Positions 1-8,997 are shown, counted from the first letter of the stretch. The stretch is 64,000 nt of DNA from Xanthomonas sp. NCPPB 1128 (GCF_001043115.1 NZ_LFME01000026.1:1-64000); one strand, 5' to 3'. Numbers and translations are program-made. The notes: generated by a model not told the origin, from the letters alone.

Positions 1-180
1 GATTGGGGATTCGTAAAAGCGCGCACGGGCGGCTGCAGCGCCGCGTGGTGGTGAGGCGTCGCCGGGTTACCGGGAGTGCGGTACAGCGGATCGACCAAGA
101 CGCTTTGACGCAGTCAGCGGCACGCGCCGCCGCCGCGCCGCGCTGTTGCCAATCCCCAATCCCGACTCCCCAATCCCAAC
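1..180. other. intergenic stretch at left edge with GGGATT-type boxes
   Basis: No gene is supported here. The segment lies downstream of the moxR stop. Positions 149-178 hold several GGGATT/GGGAGT heptamers (read on the minus strand) starting 3 bases after the moxR stop, and a shorter copy sits at 3-13. The DUF58 gene that often follows moxR in such operons is not present in this stretch. Confidence 0.6.
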
Positions 181-1173
181 TCATTTCCTGGGCGCCTCCA
201 CCTTGGCCAGCAGCGCGCCCAACGCGTCGTCGGCGCTCTGGCCTTCGATCTGCAGTTCCGGGGCCAGGGCGATGCGGTGGCGCAGGGCCGGTTTGGCCAC
301 GTCGCGGATGTCGTCGGGGATGACGAAGTCGCGGCCGGACAGCACCGCCTGCGCGCGCGCCGCGCGCACCAGGGCGATGCTGCCGCGCGGGCCGGCGCCC
401 AGGGCGATGCCCGGCCAGCGGCGGGTGGCGGCGACGATGCGCACGGCGTAGTCGATGACTTGCGGGTCCACCGCGATGGCGGCGGTGCCGGCCTGCATCG
501 CCACCACGTCCTCGGCACCGAGCACGCGCGGCACCTGCGACAGGTCGAAGTCGCCGGCGCTGCGGCCGCTGGTGACCGCGGCGACCATGCGCGCCTCGTC
601 CTCCAACTGCGGATAGTCGATCAGGATCTTCAGCAGGAAGCGGTCCAGCTGCGCTTCCGGCAGCGGATAGGTGCCTTCCTGCTCGACCGGGTTCTGCGTG
701 GCCAGGGCCAGGAACGGCGGCGCCAGCGGGAAGGCGGTGCCTTCGATGGTGACCTGGCCTTCCTGCATGACTTCCAGCAGCGCCGACTGGGTCTTGGCCG
801 GGGCGCGGTTGATTTCGTCGGCCAGCAGCAGATGGGTGAACACCGGGCCGCGGCGGATCTTGAAGCTCTCGGTCTTGGGGTCGTACACGGCATGGCCGCT
901 GACATCGCTGGGCATCAGGTCCGGGGTGAACTGCACGCGTGCGTAGTTCAATTCCAGCGCCTGCGCCAGCGCACGCACCAGCAGCGTCTTGCCGAGGCCG
1001 GGCACGCCCTCGATCAGCACGTGGCCGCCGGCCAGCAGCGCGATCAGGATCTGCTCCAGCACCTGCGGCTGGCCGATGAAGGCGTGGCCGACCGCGGCGC
1101 GGATCGCCTCGGCGCGTTCGATCAGGGCAGGGCCGGCGAGCGGCGCGACGGCGTCGGAGGGGGCGGTGGTCAT
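181..1173 (-). CDS. MoxR family AAA+ ATPase
   Basis: A 330-residue AAA+ ATPase of the MoxR group. These ATPases usually act as chaperones that help assemble or activate membrane or periplasmic protein complexes. The Walker A motif GVPGLGKT is at residues 56-63 and the Walker B LLLADE at 115-120, followed by INRA. Sensor-like ATQNPVEQEGTYPLPEAQ lies further on and the C-terminal lid domain is complete, so the protein is full length. The ATG overlaps the stop of the upstream DUF4350 gene (ATGA), which fixes the start and shows translational coupling. It is the last gene of the five-gene minus-strand operon seen here. MoxR with DUF4350/DUF4129 membrane proteins is a recurring arrangement; the client of this system is not known from sequence. 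Confidence 0.93.
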   Translation of the reverse strand: MTTAPSDAVAPLAGPALIERAEAIRAAVGHAFIGQPQVLEQILIALLAGGHVLIEGVPGLGKTLLVRALAQALELNYARVQFTPDLMPSDVSGHAVYDPKTESFKIRRGPVFTHLLLADEINRAPAKTQSALLEVMQEGQVTIEGTAFPLAPPFLALATQNPVEQEGTYPLPEAQLDRFLLKILIDYPQLEDEARMVAAVTSGRSAGDFDLSQVPRVLGAEDVVAMQAGTAAIAVDPQVIDYAVRIVAATRRWPGIALGAGPRGSIALVRAARAQAVLSGRDFVIPDDIRDVAKPALRHRIALAPELQIEGQSADDALGALLAKVEAPRK

Positions 1174-2357
1174 AACTGGTTTCTCATCTGGACGAGGAGG
1201 CGGATGCGCTCGCGCAAGGCGGCGGGTTGGTTGGGCGGCGGTGGCTGCAGCGCCTGTTCGACCTGCGCGACCGGCAGCTGCAGGCGTTCGGCGATGGCGG
1301 CCGCCTGGGCCTGACCTTCCAGCGCAGCGGCTAGCGGCGCGCGCCGGCGCAGCCGCGCCAGGAACGCCTCGCGCACCGCCGCGTGCAGCAGGTCGGCGCG
1401 GCCATAGCGCAGCAGGTGTTCGCCGCTGGCGTGCACGTGTTCCAGCAGCGAACGGCGATCCTCCGCCGGCGCGGCGCGCAGCGGTCCGAAGCGCTGCATG
1501 CGTGACCACAGCCAGGCCAGCAGGATCAGCAGCGCCGGCAGCCAGGCCGGCCAGCCGCGGGTGAACAGGGTGCGCCACAGCGACGGCAATTCGGCCGAAT
1601 AGATCAGGTGGATGGTGCCCTGGCCGTAGTTCGGCCCCAGCACCTGCCGCGCCAGCAGGCGGTTGCCCGCTTCGCGCAGCCCGCCGCTGCGCAGCACCGG
1701 GTCGTTCTCCATCGGCGAGCCATCGAACATCGCGCCGATCCGGTTGTCCTGGTTCTCGAGGAAATCCAGCTCCGACAGCACGTCCACGCTGCCGTCGCCG
1801 TAGGGAATGCGCGCAAACACGAAGTCGTCGTCCTCGCCGCTCCACCAGTTGTCGGGCGCGTCCGGATCGATGTGGAAGCGGCGGCCGTCGCAGAACACTT
1901 TTTGCGGCGCTGCGCCCGGTACCGCCATCATCAGGCAGTTGTCCGGGCTGCGCGCCTCGACGGTGATGTCCAGCGCCTCCAGGATCGGCACGTCGCCATG
2001 CTTGACCTCCGCGGTGGGTGTGCGCAGCACCAGATGCCCGCCATGCTCCACCCACTCCAGCAACGCGTCGCTATCGGCCTGGCCGAGCATGCGTGGATCG
2101 CCGTACAGCACGACGCTGTCGTGCGGATGCAGGCGCATCGCCGCCAGGTCCAGGCGTTGCCGCGACTCGGCGCGCACGCCGTCGGCGCGCAGGGTCTGGC
2201 GCAGCGCGTACAGCGGGTTGTAGGCGGCCTCGCCGCGCGGCGGCAGCACGATCACCCGCTCGGCGCGTTCGTAGCGTCCGAAGAACCAGGCCGCGACCAC
2301 GCTGGCCAGCAGCAGGCCGACCAGGAAGATCAGCGCATTGCGCGTCCCGCTGTTCAT
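1170..2357 (-). CDS. DUF4350 domain-containing membrane protein
   Basis: A 395-residue protein with an N-terminal membrane segment (about residues 8-26), an extracytoplasmic alpha/beta region, and a second hydrophobic segment near residues 273-292 rich in Leu and Trp. The soluble part contains the pattern VVLYGDPRMLG and LLEWVEHGGHLVLRTP, typical of DUF4350 proteins, which resemble a degenerate glutamine-amidotransferase-like fold. Both ends are translationally coupled: its ATG overlaps the stop of the DUF4129 gene and its stop overlaps the moxR ATG. No catalytic function is evident. By position it is a membrane partner of the MoxR ATPase. Confidence 0.85.
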   Translation of the reverse strand: MNSGTRNALIFLVGLLLASVVAAWFFGRYERAERVIVLPPRGEAAYNPLYALRQTLRADGVRAESRQRLDLAAMRLHPHDSVVLYGDPRMLGQADSDALLEWVEHGGHLVLRTPTAEVKHGDVPILEALDITVEARSPDNCLMMAVPGAAPQKVFCDGRRFHIDPDAPDNWWSGEDDDFVFARIPYGDGSVDVLSELDFLENQDNRIGAMFDGSPMENDPVLRSGGLREAGNRLLARQVLGPNYGQGTIHLIYSAELPSLWRTLFTRGWPAWLPALLILLAWLWSRMQRFGPLRAAPAEDRRSLLEHVHASGEHLLRYGRADLLHAAVREAFLARLRRRAPLAAALEGQAQAAAIAERLQLPVAQVEQALQPPPPNQPAALRERIRLLVQMRNQL

Positions 2358-4060
2358 GCCTGCCACCGGAACTGCCGCTGCAGGTCGTCGACCAGCGCGT
2401 CGAAGGCACTGTCCTCGGGTAGCCGGCCGGCGTAGGCGGCGTGTTGCCAGACCCGCACCATGCGCGCGAACAGGCCGCGGTCGGCGTCGTCGGGCAGGCG
2501 TTGCGCGGCGCGCAGGCACTGCGCCTCGGTGGCGCTGGGCGGCAGCACCAGACCGGCGCGCTCGCACAGCGTCGCCACGCTGGCCCGGTACAGCAGCGCC
2601 AGCGCATCGCGGTGGCGCCCCTCGCGCCAGGCGCACCGCGCCACGGTCGCGACGTCGTCGGGCAGCGGTTGCGGCGCCAGCACCGGGGTGTGTTCCGGCG
2701 CCGCCGGCACCGCCGCGCGTCGGCGTCCGCTGCCGCGCAGCCACGGCAGCCAGTGCTTGGCGGTCAGCAGCAGCACCAGCAGCAGGATCCCCACCACGAT
2801 CCACAGGCCCCACTTGCCAGCCAGCGCGATGGCCTGGCCCGCTGCCTTGATCCACTGGCCGAACGGGGTGAGGTCCTGCTTCTTGTCGTCCGGCTTGGGT
2901 GGTTCGTCGGGATTGCGTTTCTTCCAGTAGCCGATGGTGCGCTTGGCGGTCAGCAGCGGATCGTCGTAAGCGCGGTCGGCGGCACGGGCGAAGCGCGTAT
3001 CGGCGGCGGGCACGGTGTCGAACACTTCGTCCAGCGGGACCGGGCGCGCGCCGTGGTGGTGGCTGTCGGCGGCGTGTGCGGTGGCGGCCTTGGTGTCGGT
3101 GTCGGCATCCGCGTCAGCGTCGGTATCGGCATCACTGTCCGAGTCGGCGTCGGTCTCGCCGTCGCCATCGCGCTTGTCGTCGGCGGTGTGGGCCTTCCGC
3201 TCCGCCGCGGTCTGCACTGCCGCGTCGGTGGCCGGCTGCGCGCGCAGCGCCGCGACCGGCGCGGCGAGCAGGGCCACGCACAGCAGTGCCAGCGGTGCAG
3301 CGTTGCGCAGGCGCGCGGCCATCCGCCGCAGCGCCATCTCCACGTCCCAGGCTTCGAGCTGGGTGCGCCGGTTGAGGTACAGGCCGAAGCCGGCGCCGAC
3401 GAAGAACGGTTCGATCAGGGTCATCGCCAGCCAGCCGATGGCGTTGAAGCCGAGGTCGGCCCACACCGGCGTCTGCTGACCGATCAGCGACCAGGCCGCG
3501 CGCGCGGTTTCCGGCAGCAGATCGATGGGCACGAACAGGGCGATGGTGGCGATGCAGGCGACGAAGAGCATGCCCTCGAACGTGGCGAAGACGCTGGCCA
3601 TCAGCAGCGCATGGCCGTAGATCGCCCCGCCCAGGGTGCGGCGGCGCTCGCGCTGCTGCTCGGCGCTTGCGCCTTCCAGCAATTCCAGCGGCATGAACAC
3701 GCTGCGCGCCGGACTCAACCGACGCCAGGTCAGGTAGCCGAGCAGGGTGCGCCAGCCCCAGGCGCCCTGCGCACGCACGGTGTCGCGCACGCGCGGCACG
3801 TCGCCGAACACCGCGCGCGAGATCACGAACAGCGGGATCCGGTCCAGCACCGGCTTCAGCCACCACAGCAGCAGCGGTGCCAGCCACAGCGCGTCGATCG
3901 CCCAGGCGCCAAGGTTGAGCACGGCGAACAGCGGCACCGTGACCAGCAGCCAGGGTTTCCAGATCGCCCCGGCGTGGCGGCGGACCAGGGCGCTGCCCAG
4001 TTCCATCGCCTCCCAGGCCGAGCGTGCGCGCAGCACCACGTCCAGGCGCTCAATCCGCAT
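2354..4060 (-). CDS. DUF4129 domain-containing membrane protein with Asp-rich linker
   Basis: A 568-residue multi-spanning protein. The N-terminal half (about residues 35-270) has several hydrophobic segments. Residues about 294-323 form an acidic low-complexity linker of Asp alternating with Ala, Thr and Ser. A further membrane segment lies near 425-445. The C-terminal 80 residues match the DUF4129 pattern (ALALLYRASVATLCERAG, then VRVWQHAAYAGRLP), a domain common in transglutaminase-like and MoxR-linked membrane proteins. The start at 4060 overlaps the end of the SpoIIM-like gene by 11 bases; longer in-frame starts would read through that gene. Its stop is coupled to the DUF4350 start. Function is unknown beyond a membrane role in this operon. 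Confidence 0.82.
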   Translation of the reverse strand: MRIERLDVVLRARSAWEAMELGSALVRRHAGAIWKPWLLVTVPLFAVLNLGAWAIDALWLAPLLLWWLKPVLDRIPLFVISRAVFGDVPRVRDTVRAQGAWGWRTLLGYLTWRRLSPARSVFMPLELLEGASAEQQRERRRTLGGAIYGHALLMASVFATFEGMLFVACIATIALFVPIDLLPETARAAWSLIGQQTPVWADLGFNAIGWLAMTLIEPFFVGAGFGLYLNRRTQLEAWDVEMALRRMAARLRNAAPLALLCVALLAAPVAALRAQPATDAAVQTAAERKAHTADDKRDGDGETDADSDSDADTDADADADTDTKAATAHAADSHHHGARPVPLDEVFDTVPAADTRFARAADRAYDDPLLTAKRTIGYWKKRNPDEPPKPDDKKQDLTPFGQWIKAAGQAIALAGKWGLWIVVGILLLVLLLTAKHWLPWLRGSGRRRAAVPAAPEHTPVLAPQPLPDDVATVARCAWREGRHRDALALLYRASVATLCERAGLVLPPSATEAQCLRAAQRLPDDADRGLFARMVRVWQHAAYAGRLPEDSAFDALVDDLQRQFRWQA

Positions 4061-5105
4061 CGATGGCCTCCGCGCGGCCGCGCCCGCCACGCCACAGCCA
4101 CGCCAGCACCAGCGTCCACAGCACCGCGGACACGCTGTACTTGATCCACGCCGGCACGGTCGCGATGGACGACCAGAACGCCTCGATGAAGGCGGCCACC
4201 AGCAGCATCGCGGCCACGCCCAGGCACAGCCGGGCGCCGATCTTGCCGCCTTCCACCAGCGCATCGATGCGCCGCCGCCGTCCCGGCGCCAGCACCTTCA
4301 GGCCGAGCTGCAGGCCGGCACCGCCAGCGATCACGATCGCGGTCAGTTCGAACGGCGCATGCCCGGCGACGAAGCGCCAGAAGGTGACGCCATAGCCGAT
4401 CTGGTGCAGATGCCCGGCCACCGCGCCGATGGTGATGCCGTTGAACAGCAGCACCAGCACCGTGCCCAGCCCCGCCAGCAGACCGCTGGCGAACGTGCGC
4501 AGGCCGATGCTGATGTTGTTCATGATGTAGTGGCCGAACATCTGCCAATCGGTGCCGCTGTCGCGGCCGAGCTTGTGCGCGCTGGCCGCCGGGTCGTACA
4601 TGCGTTCGATCTGGCTGACCTGCATCGGGTCCATCAGCCCGTGGATCAGTTCCGGGCGGAACTGCAGCAGCACGAAGATGGTCACCAGCGGCACCACGAA
4701 CAGCGCGGTGGCCGCGGCCATGTAGCCGGCCTGGCTGCGCACCAGTTGCGGAAACTCGGCGAACAGGAATTCCGCCGCGCGCCGCCAGCGTGGCCGCGGC
4801 GCCCGGTACAGGACGGTGTGGCCCTGCTGCATCAGGTGCTGCAGACGCGCGGTGACCTGCGGGCTGTAGCCGCGCCTGCGCGCCAGCGCCAGCTGGTGGC
4901 ACACGCGCCGGTAGCGCGCGGGCATGTCCTCGTCGGCGAGCGGCGGCGGCAGGCCCGGGCCAGGGGGCGGTGGCGCGGCCGTCTCGCCGGCATCGTTGGC
5001 GTCGTCGGCCTTGTTCGGCGCCGACTTGCGCGCGCTGCGCTGCAGCCAGGCCTCGAACACCTGCCACTCGTGCTGATGGCGGAGGACGAACTGTTCCTGC
5101 TTCAT
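4050..5105 (-). CDS. stage II sporulation protein M-like membrane protein (SpoIIM family)
   Basis: A 351-residue protein with a charged N-terminal third containing the HQHEWQVFEAWL segment, followed by several membrane helices (for example the LFVVPLVTIFVLLQF and LGTVLVLLFNGITIGAV stretches). This is the SpoIIM-like architecture, which outside spore formers is commonly found beside RDD, DUF4129 and MoxR genes. The ATG overlaps the stop of the RDD gene (ATGA). It is unlikely to have a sporulation role, because everything else in the window points to a non-sporulating gammaproteobacterium. Confidence 0.85.
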   Translation of the reverse strand: MKQEQFVLRHQHEWQVFEAWLQRSARKSAPNKADDANDAGETAAPPPPGPGLPPPLADEDMPARYRRVCHQLALARRRGYSPQVTARLQHLMQQGHTVLYRAPRPRWRRAAEFLFAEFPQLVRSQAGYMAAATALFVVPLVTIFVLLQFRPELIHGLMDPMQVSQIERMYDPAASAHKLGRDSGTDWQMFGHYIMNNISIGLRTFASGLLAGLGTVLVLLFNGITIGAVAGHLHQIGYGVTFWRFVAGHAPFELTAIVIAGGAGLQLGLKVLAPGRRRRIDALVEGGKIGARLCLGVAAMLLVAAFIEAFWSSIATVPAWIKYSVSAVLWTLVLAWLWRGGRGRAEAIDAD

Positions 5106-5779
5106 CGGCGGCCCAGCAGCCAGTTGGCCATCGCGTACAGGCGCAGCACCCCGGCCTGTCCCGGTGTGTCGGTCAGCGGCTGCGCCAGCGCGGCCAGTTC
5201 CAGCTGCCGCTCCGGAGTGAGCCGCGGCGCGCGCTCGGCGAAGGCGATCAGCGCCGTCTGTTCGGCCGGCAGCAGCGGCCGCGGCGGCGCGAGCGCGCTG
5301 GCGATCGGCGGCAGCGCCTCGTCCTCGCGCGGCGGCTGGTGCACCACCAGCGTGCCCGCGACCAGGTCGCCCAGGCGCCGCGAATGGGCGTCGAACAGGC
5401 AGGCGATCAGGCCGACCGCATAGCCGAACGGCAGCATGTCCACAGTGCGCAGCAGGTTGCGGGTGATCGCGGCCATCCAGCCCACCGGCGCGCCGTCGCG
5501 CGCCACCACGCGCAGGCCCAGCGCCTGCTTGCCCAGGGTCTGGCCGCGCCAGCCCTCCAGCACGATCGGGTAGGCCCAGAACACCAGGAACATCGCCACC
5601 AGGTACAGGCCCTGGCCGAGGCCACCGAGCAGGCCGAGGAACATGCCCATGGCGGTGAGCAGAGCGAAACGCAGCGCCAGGTCGATCAGCCACGCCAGCG
5701 CACGCGGCACCTCACCGGCGGCCGGCAGGTGCAGCGGTACGCCCTCGGGGGTGATGACTTCGCGGTAGGTATCGAGCAT
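5102..5779 (-). CDS. RDD family membrane protein
   Basis: A 225-residue RDD-family membrane protein and the first gene of the operon. The N-terminal MLDTYREVITPEG is followed by RALAWLIDLALRF, which contains the Arg/Asp pair that defines the family, and by two further hydrophobic segments. The second conserved part (ARRLGDLV-like AHSRRLGDLVAGTLVV) is present. The ATG at 5779 is preferred over a TTG six codons upstream because MLDTYREVITPEG is the usual N-terminus. RDD proteins are thought to be transporters or membrane anchors; the role here is unknown. Confidence 0.88.
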   Translation of the reverse strand: MLDTYREVITPEGVPLHLPAAGEVPRALAWLIDLALRFALLTAMGMFLGLLGGLGQGLYLVAMFLVFWAYPIVLEGWRGQTLGKQALGLRVVARDGAPVGWMAAITRNLLRTVDMLPFGYAVGLIACLFDAHSRRLGDLVAGTLVVHQPPREDEALPPIASALAPPRPLLPAEQTALIAFAERAPRLTPERQLELAALAQPLTDTPGQAGVLRLYAMANWLLGRR

Positions 5780-5951
5780 GCCGCTTACCGCCGCCAAGTG
5801 GTGCGGCGGACACGGGCACCTGCGATGTGGGGAGGCCGTCCTTCCGTTCGGCCGGCTGCCTGTGGCGGCATGCTGCTCTCGACTGCGTCCTGCTCCGAAG
5901 CAGCACTTTAGCCGGCGTGGCGTGAATTGCCCAGCACGCCGGCGACGCCGA

Positions 5952-6863
5952 TCAGCGCACCGTGCCGCCGTCGCGCTGGCGCCCGGAGAACAGCTTGCGC
6001 ACGCCGGCGACCAGCGCCATCAGGCCGACCAGCAGCAGCTTCCAGGCCTTGGCCAACAACAGGCCCAGCTTGGCGAACAGGCCGGCCTTGGCCGCCAGGC
6101 CGCCGCCGATCAGCGTGGCCAGGCCGTAGCTGGCGATCTTGTCGGTGGACGGGTTGTGGTCGGCATAGCGGGCGCCGCTGTCGAACTCGGCCATCGGCAG
6201 CAACTGCTGCATGCCCTCGCGCACCTGCGTCAGTTCGCCCATGCCCGAGACCGCATTGAGGCTCAGATAGCCATGCCGGCCGAGCACGCGGATGTCGTAG
6301 TTGAGGGTGTGCTCGTGCTCGCCGGCGAACGCCAGCTCGCGCGCCCAGTACAGCTTCTTGCTGCCGGTGTCGTAGCGCGGCGGCACCGCCCAGCCGATCA
6401 GATCGACCTGCTCGTAGCCGGCCTTCTTGCGCTGCGCGTTGGACTCGCGCGTCTCCTCCTGCATGTCCTTGAGCATGGCCTGGTAGTCGATCTTGCTGGC
6501 GTCCTCGTCGGACACGTAGCCGTCGTCGGAATAGGTGACGACCACCGCCCAGCTGCCCTTCTCGTCGAGCGCGGGCTGGCGCGGCACGATCAGGCCCAGC
6601 ACGTCGTCGTCGGGTGGGTTGCCCCAGTAGCTCTCCAGCACCCTGCGCGCGTCGGCCTTGTCCAGAAAGCGGAATGCCGGGCCGAGGTCGAAATGCACCT
6701 TGGCCTGCGGCAGTTCGATATGCCCGTCGCGGAAATGCAGCGAGCCGACGAACTGTTCGGCGGTCATGTCCGGGCCGCTGTCCTGAGCCAGCACCGGGCC
6801 GGCGGTGGTGCACAGCGCACAGAAAAAAGCGGCCAGCAGGCCGCGCAGCGAGGTGTTGAGCAT
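5952..6863 (-). CDS. DUF2167 domain-containing membrane-anchored protein
   Basis: A 303-residue exported protein. It has a signal peptide (hydrophobic residues about 7-24, cleavage near VLAQ), a soluble DUF2167-type domain and a C-terminal membrane region of Gly/Ala/Leu-rich segments near residues 250-290 followed by a basic tail. Recognisable DUF2167 features are the aromatic/acidic YWGNPPDDDVLGL and the WAVPPRYD block. An alternative ATG four codons upstream (6875) is also possible. No function is known for the family; the topology suggests a periplasmic domain tethered by its C-terminus. It stands alone between the RDD operon and a small hydrolase gene. Confidence 0.82.
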   Translation of the reverse strand: MLNTSLRGLLAAFFCALCTTAGPVLAQDSGPDMTAEQFVGSLHFRDGHIELPQAKVHFDLGPAFRFLDKADARRVLESYWGNPPDDDVLGLIVPRQPALDEKGSWAVVVTYSDDGYVSDEDASKIDYQAMLKDMQEETRESNAQRKKAGYEQVDLIGWAVPPRYDTGSKKLYWARELAFAGEHEHTLNYDIRVLGRHGYLSLNAVSGMGELTQVREGMQQLLPMAEFDSGARYADHNPSTDKIASYGLATLIGGGLAAKAGLFAKLGLLLAKAWKLLLVGLMALVAGVRKLFSGRQRDGGTVR

Positions 6864-7006
6864 CGGCGATTCCATTCGTTCGGTGGCGTCCCCACGCCAG
6901 AGACGCCTAGTGTCGCGCAAGCGTGCATGGCGCGCCAGTCGCGCGCGCGCCCGTTTGCCGGTCCACGGCGCCGCGCGGCGTCCTGCCGGCGATGCGCCGG
7001 CAGCGC

Positions 7007-7567
7007 TCAGACGGGTGAGGCTGGTGCAGGTCCGAGGCCGGCGTCGAAGGCAGCCAGCAACTGCGCGCCGTGCGGCCATGCGCCCAGGCCGCTGTCCGCA
7101 TTGAGATGGCCCAGGCGCTCGAGTTCGACCAGTCCGCTGCCCCAGTCGGAAGCGCAGCGGCGGCTGTAGGACAGCGTTGCGTACGGATCGTCGCTGCTGG
7201 CCACGATCAGGCTGGGAAACGGCAGCGGCGCCGCCGGCACTGGGACGAAACTGGCGGCCTGCGCATGCGGAAACGCGGCACTGGCCGGGTCGGGCACCGC
7301 CACCAGGAAAGCGCCGCGCGGCTGCCGGTCGGCGCGCGCGGCCCAATGCGCGACCAGCAGGCAGCCCAGGCTGTGCGCGACCAGCAGCGGCGGCGTGGCG
7401 CAGTGCTGCACGCAGCGGTCGAGCGCACGCAGCCAGTCGTGCAGCTGCGGGTGCGCGAACGCGTCCGGCTGCAGCCGACGCATGCGCGGGTCTCGCCGCT
7501 GCCAGAGGGTTTGCCAGTGCTCCGGTCCCGAGTCGCCGATGCCCGGCACGATCACCACGTCCTGCAT
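7007..7567 (-). CDS. RBBP9/YdeN family alpha/beta hydrolase
   Basis: A compact 186-residue serine hydrolase of the RBBP9/YdeN type. The N-terminal VVIVPGIGDSGPEHWQT is characteristic. The nucleophile elbow AHSLGC places the catalytic Ser at residue 66. The acid is probably Asp126 or Asp127 in ASSDDPYA, and His154 in LGHLNADSG completes the triad. The substrate is unknown; family members are small carboxylesterases of broad or unknown specificity. The gene is divergent from the Lrp-type regulator starting 124 bases away, so the two may share a promoter region. Confidence 0.88.
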   Translation of the reverse strand: MQDVVIVPGIGDSGPEHWQTLWQRRDPRMRRLQPDAFAHPQLHDWLRALDRCVQHCATPPLLVAHSLGCLLVAHWAARADRQPRGAFLVAVPDPASAAFPHAQAASFVPVPAAPLPFPSLIVASSDDPYATLSYSRRCASDWGSGLVELERLGHLNADSGLGAWPHGAQLLAAFDAGLGPAPASPV

Positions 7568-7690
7568 GCGCTACGCTCCGTCGAAGAAAGCACGAGTGTC
7601 GCGCTGCCTGTGCGGCATCGCCATGGCGATGCATCGGCCGATGCGGCGTTTTTCCGATGAATCCACGGTGCGTGACGAGGGGCGAGACGA

Positions 7691-8164
7691 GTGGCGGCGA
7701 AGACCTGGCGGGGCGATGCCCTGGACTACGCGATCCTGGAGGCGTTGCAGTGCGACGGACGCATCGCCCTGGCAGCGTTGGGGCGGCGCATCGGGCTGTC
7801 GCAGCCGGCGATGTCCGAGCGCGTGCGCCGGCTCGAGGAACAGGGCGTGATCACCGGCTATACCGCCCGGGTCGACCCGCGCGCGCTGGGCCTGGCGACC
7901 TCGGCCATCGTCCGCCTGCGCACCACGCATGCGCAGATCGGCGCATGCCTGGAACTGTTCGCGCAGATGCCGCAGGTGCTGGATGTGCATCGGGTCACCG
8001 GCGAGGACTGCTTCGTGCTGCGCGTGCTGGTACCCGCGCCGGCGCAACTGGAGCCGGTCATCGACGCCCTGGCGCGCTTCGGCGCGGTGACCACCAGCGT
8101 CGTGTTGCGCAGCGAGACGCCGCGCCCGATCGGCAGTGCGCTGATGGCGTTGGCGGCCGAGTAG
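7691..8164 (+). CDS. Lrp/AsnC family transcriptional regulator
   Basis: A 157-residue Lrp/AsnC-type regulator. The N-terminal winged helix-turn-helix is clear (LDYAILEALQCDGRIALAAL, then LSQPAMSERVRRLEEQGVI). The C-terminal RAM/ligand-binding domain includes VTGEDCFVLRVLVP. The start is GTG. It is divergent from the small hydrolase gene and convergent with the carbonic anhydrase-like gene, whose stop lies only 9 bases beyond. Such proteins typically sense amino acids; the target here is most simply the divergent hydrolase, which is an inference from position. Confidence 0.92.
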   Translation: MAAKTWRGDALDYAILEALQCDGRIALAALGRRIGLSQPAMSERVRRLEEQGVITGYTARVDPRALGLATSAIVRLRTTHAQIGACLELFAQMPQVLDVHRVTGEDCFVLRVLVPAPAQLEPVIDALARFGAVTTSVVLRSETPRPIGSALMALAAE

Positions 8165-8173
8165 CGGCGCTGC

Positions 8174-8725
8174 CTACTGCGGCGACGCAGCGGCCGCGGC
8201 CAGATAGCGGTCCTTCAGCCGCACGTAGTGCTGCGCCGAGTAGTGCAGGCTCTCGATCTCCTTGTCGCTGAGCATGCGCGCCTTGCGTGCGGGATTGCCC
8301 AGCCACAGTTCGCCTTCGCCGACGGTCTTGCCGGGCCCGACCACCGCGCCGGCGCCGACGAAGCCGTATTTCTTCACCGTGGCGCCGTCCAGGATGCACG
8401 CGCCCATGCCGATCAGGCACAAGTCCTCGATGGTGCAGGCATGGATGATGGTGCCGTGGCCCACGGTCACGTCCGCGCCGATCAGGGTCGGGTAGCCGGC
8501 GGCGTTGAACGGGCTGTGGTGGCTGACGTGGATGATGGTGCCGTCCTGGATGTTGCTGCGCGCGCCGATGCGCACGTGGTTGACGTCGCCGCGGATCACC
8601 GTGCCTGGCCACACCGACACGTCGTCCTCCAGCACCACGTCGCCGATCACGGTGCAGGCCGGGTCGACATAGACGCGCGCGCCCAGTTGCGGGGTCTTGT
8701 CGAGGAACGGACGGATCGGGGACAT
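8174..8725 (-). CDS. gamma-carbonic anhydrase family protein
   Basis: A 183-residue left-handed beta-helix protein with hexapeptide repeats (IGDVVLEDDVSVWPG, IGARSNIQDG, IGADVTVGHG, and so on). Zinc-ligand type histidines are seen at IIHVSHH (residues 66-70) and GHGTIIHAC (His90 and His95), as in the gamma-carbonic anhydrase/YrdA-PaaY group. Proteins of this group bind zinc and form trimers; not all have anhydrase activity. The ATG at 8725 begins the conserved MSPIRPFLDKTPQLG; longer readings add unrelated sequence. Confidence 0.9.
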   Translation of the reverse strand: MSPIRPFLDKTPQLGARVYVDPACTVIGDVVLEDDVSVWPGTVIRGDVNHVRIGARSNIQDGTIIHVSHHSPFNAAGYPTLIGADVTVGHGTIIHACTIEDLCLIGMGACILDGATVKKYGFVGAGAVVGPGKTVGEGELWLGNPARKARMLSDKEIESLHYSAQHYVRLKDRYLAAAAASPQ

Positions 8726-8833
8726 GGCGCTCTCCAGCGGTGGGCGGCCGGTGGCCACGCGGGCGCCGATGATAGCGTGGCGCCCGGTGCCGGGTTCGGC
8801 CTTCTGAGTACCCGGGAGGACAGGGCACTTCGT

Positions 8834-8898
8834 GCATTTGTGCGATAAACGCACCGCCAATCGATATTCGCACTTGAATGGTGCACTGCGATAAAACT
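8834..8898 (+). promoter_or_regulatory. candidate operator region of the quinate operon (TGCGATAAAC motif)
   Basis: Upstream of the beta-helix gene there are two copies of TGCGATAAA, at 8841 and 8887. The first reads TGCGATAAACGC (8841-8852) and is followed by GCACC, giving a partial palindrome with the GTGC before it. A nearly identical 12-mer, TGCGATAATCGC, occurs on the minus strand at 17081-17092 upstream of the quinate dehydrogenase gene. The stretch is more AT-rich than its surroundings. Regulator identity is unknown. Confidence 0.4.
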
Positions 8899-8997
8899 AG
8901 CGTTGCCCCTGTTCCGGCGCCGTGCCACGGACGCGGCGGCGTCCGGCTCGGCGCCAACGCGTCGCCGGCGCGGTCCCGATCCTGTTGGAGATGGTGC

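Noticed and set aside
5102-5797. TTG start six codons upstream of the RDD ATG
   Set aside because: The ATG begins the conserved N-terminus; the upstream codons are not family-like.
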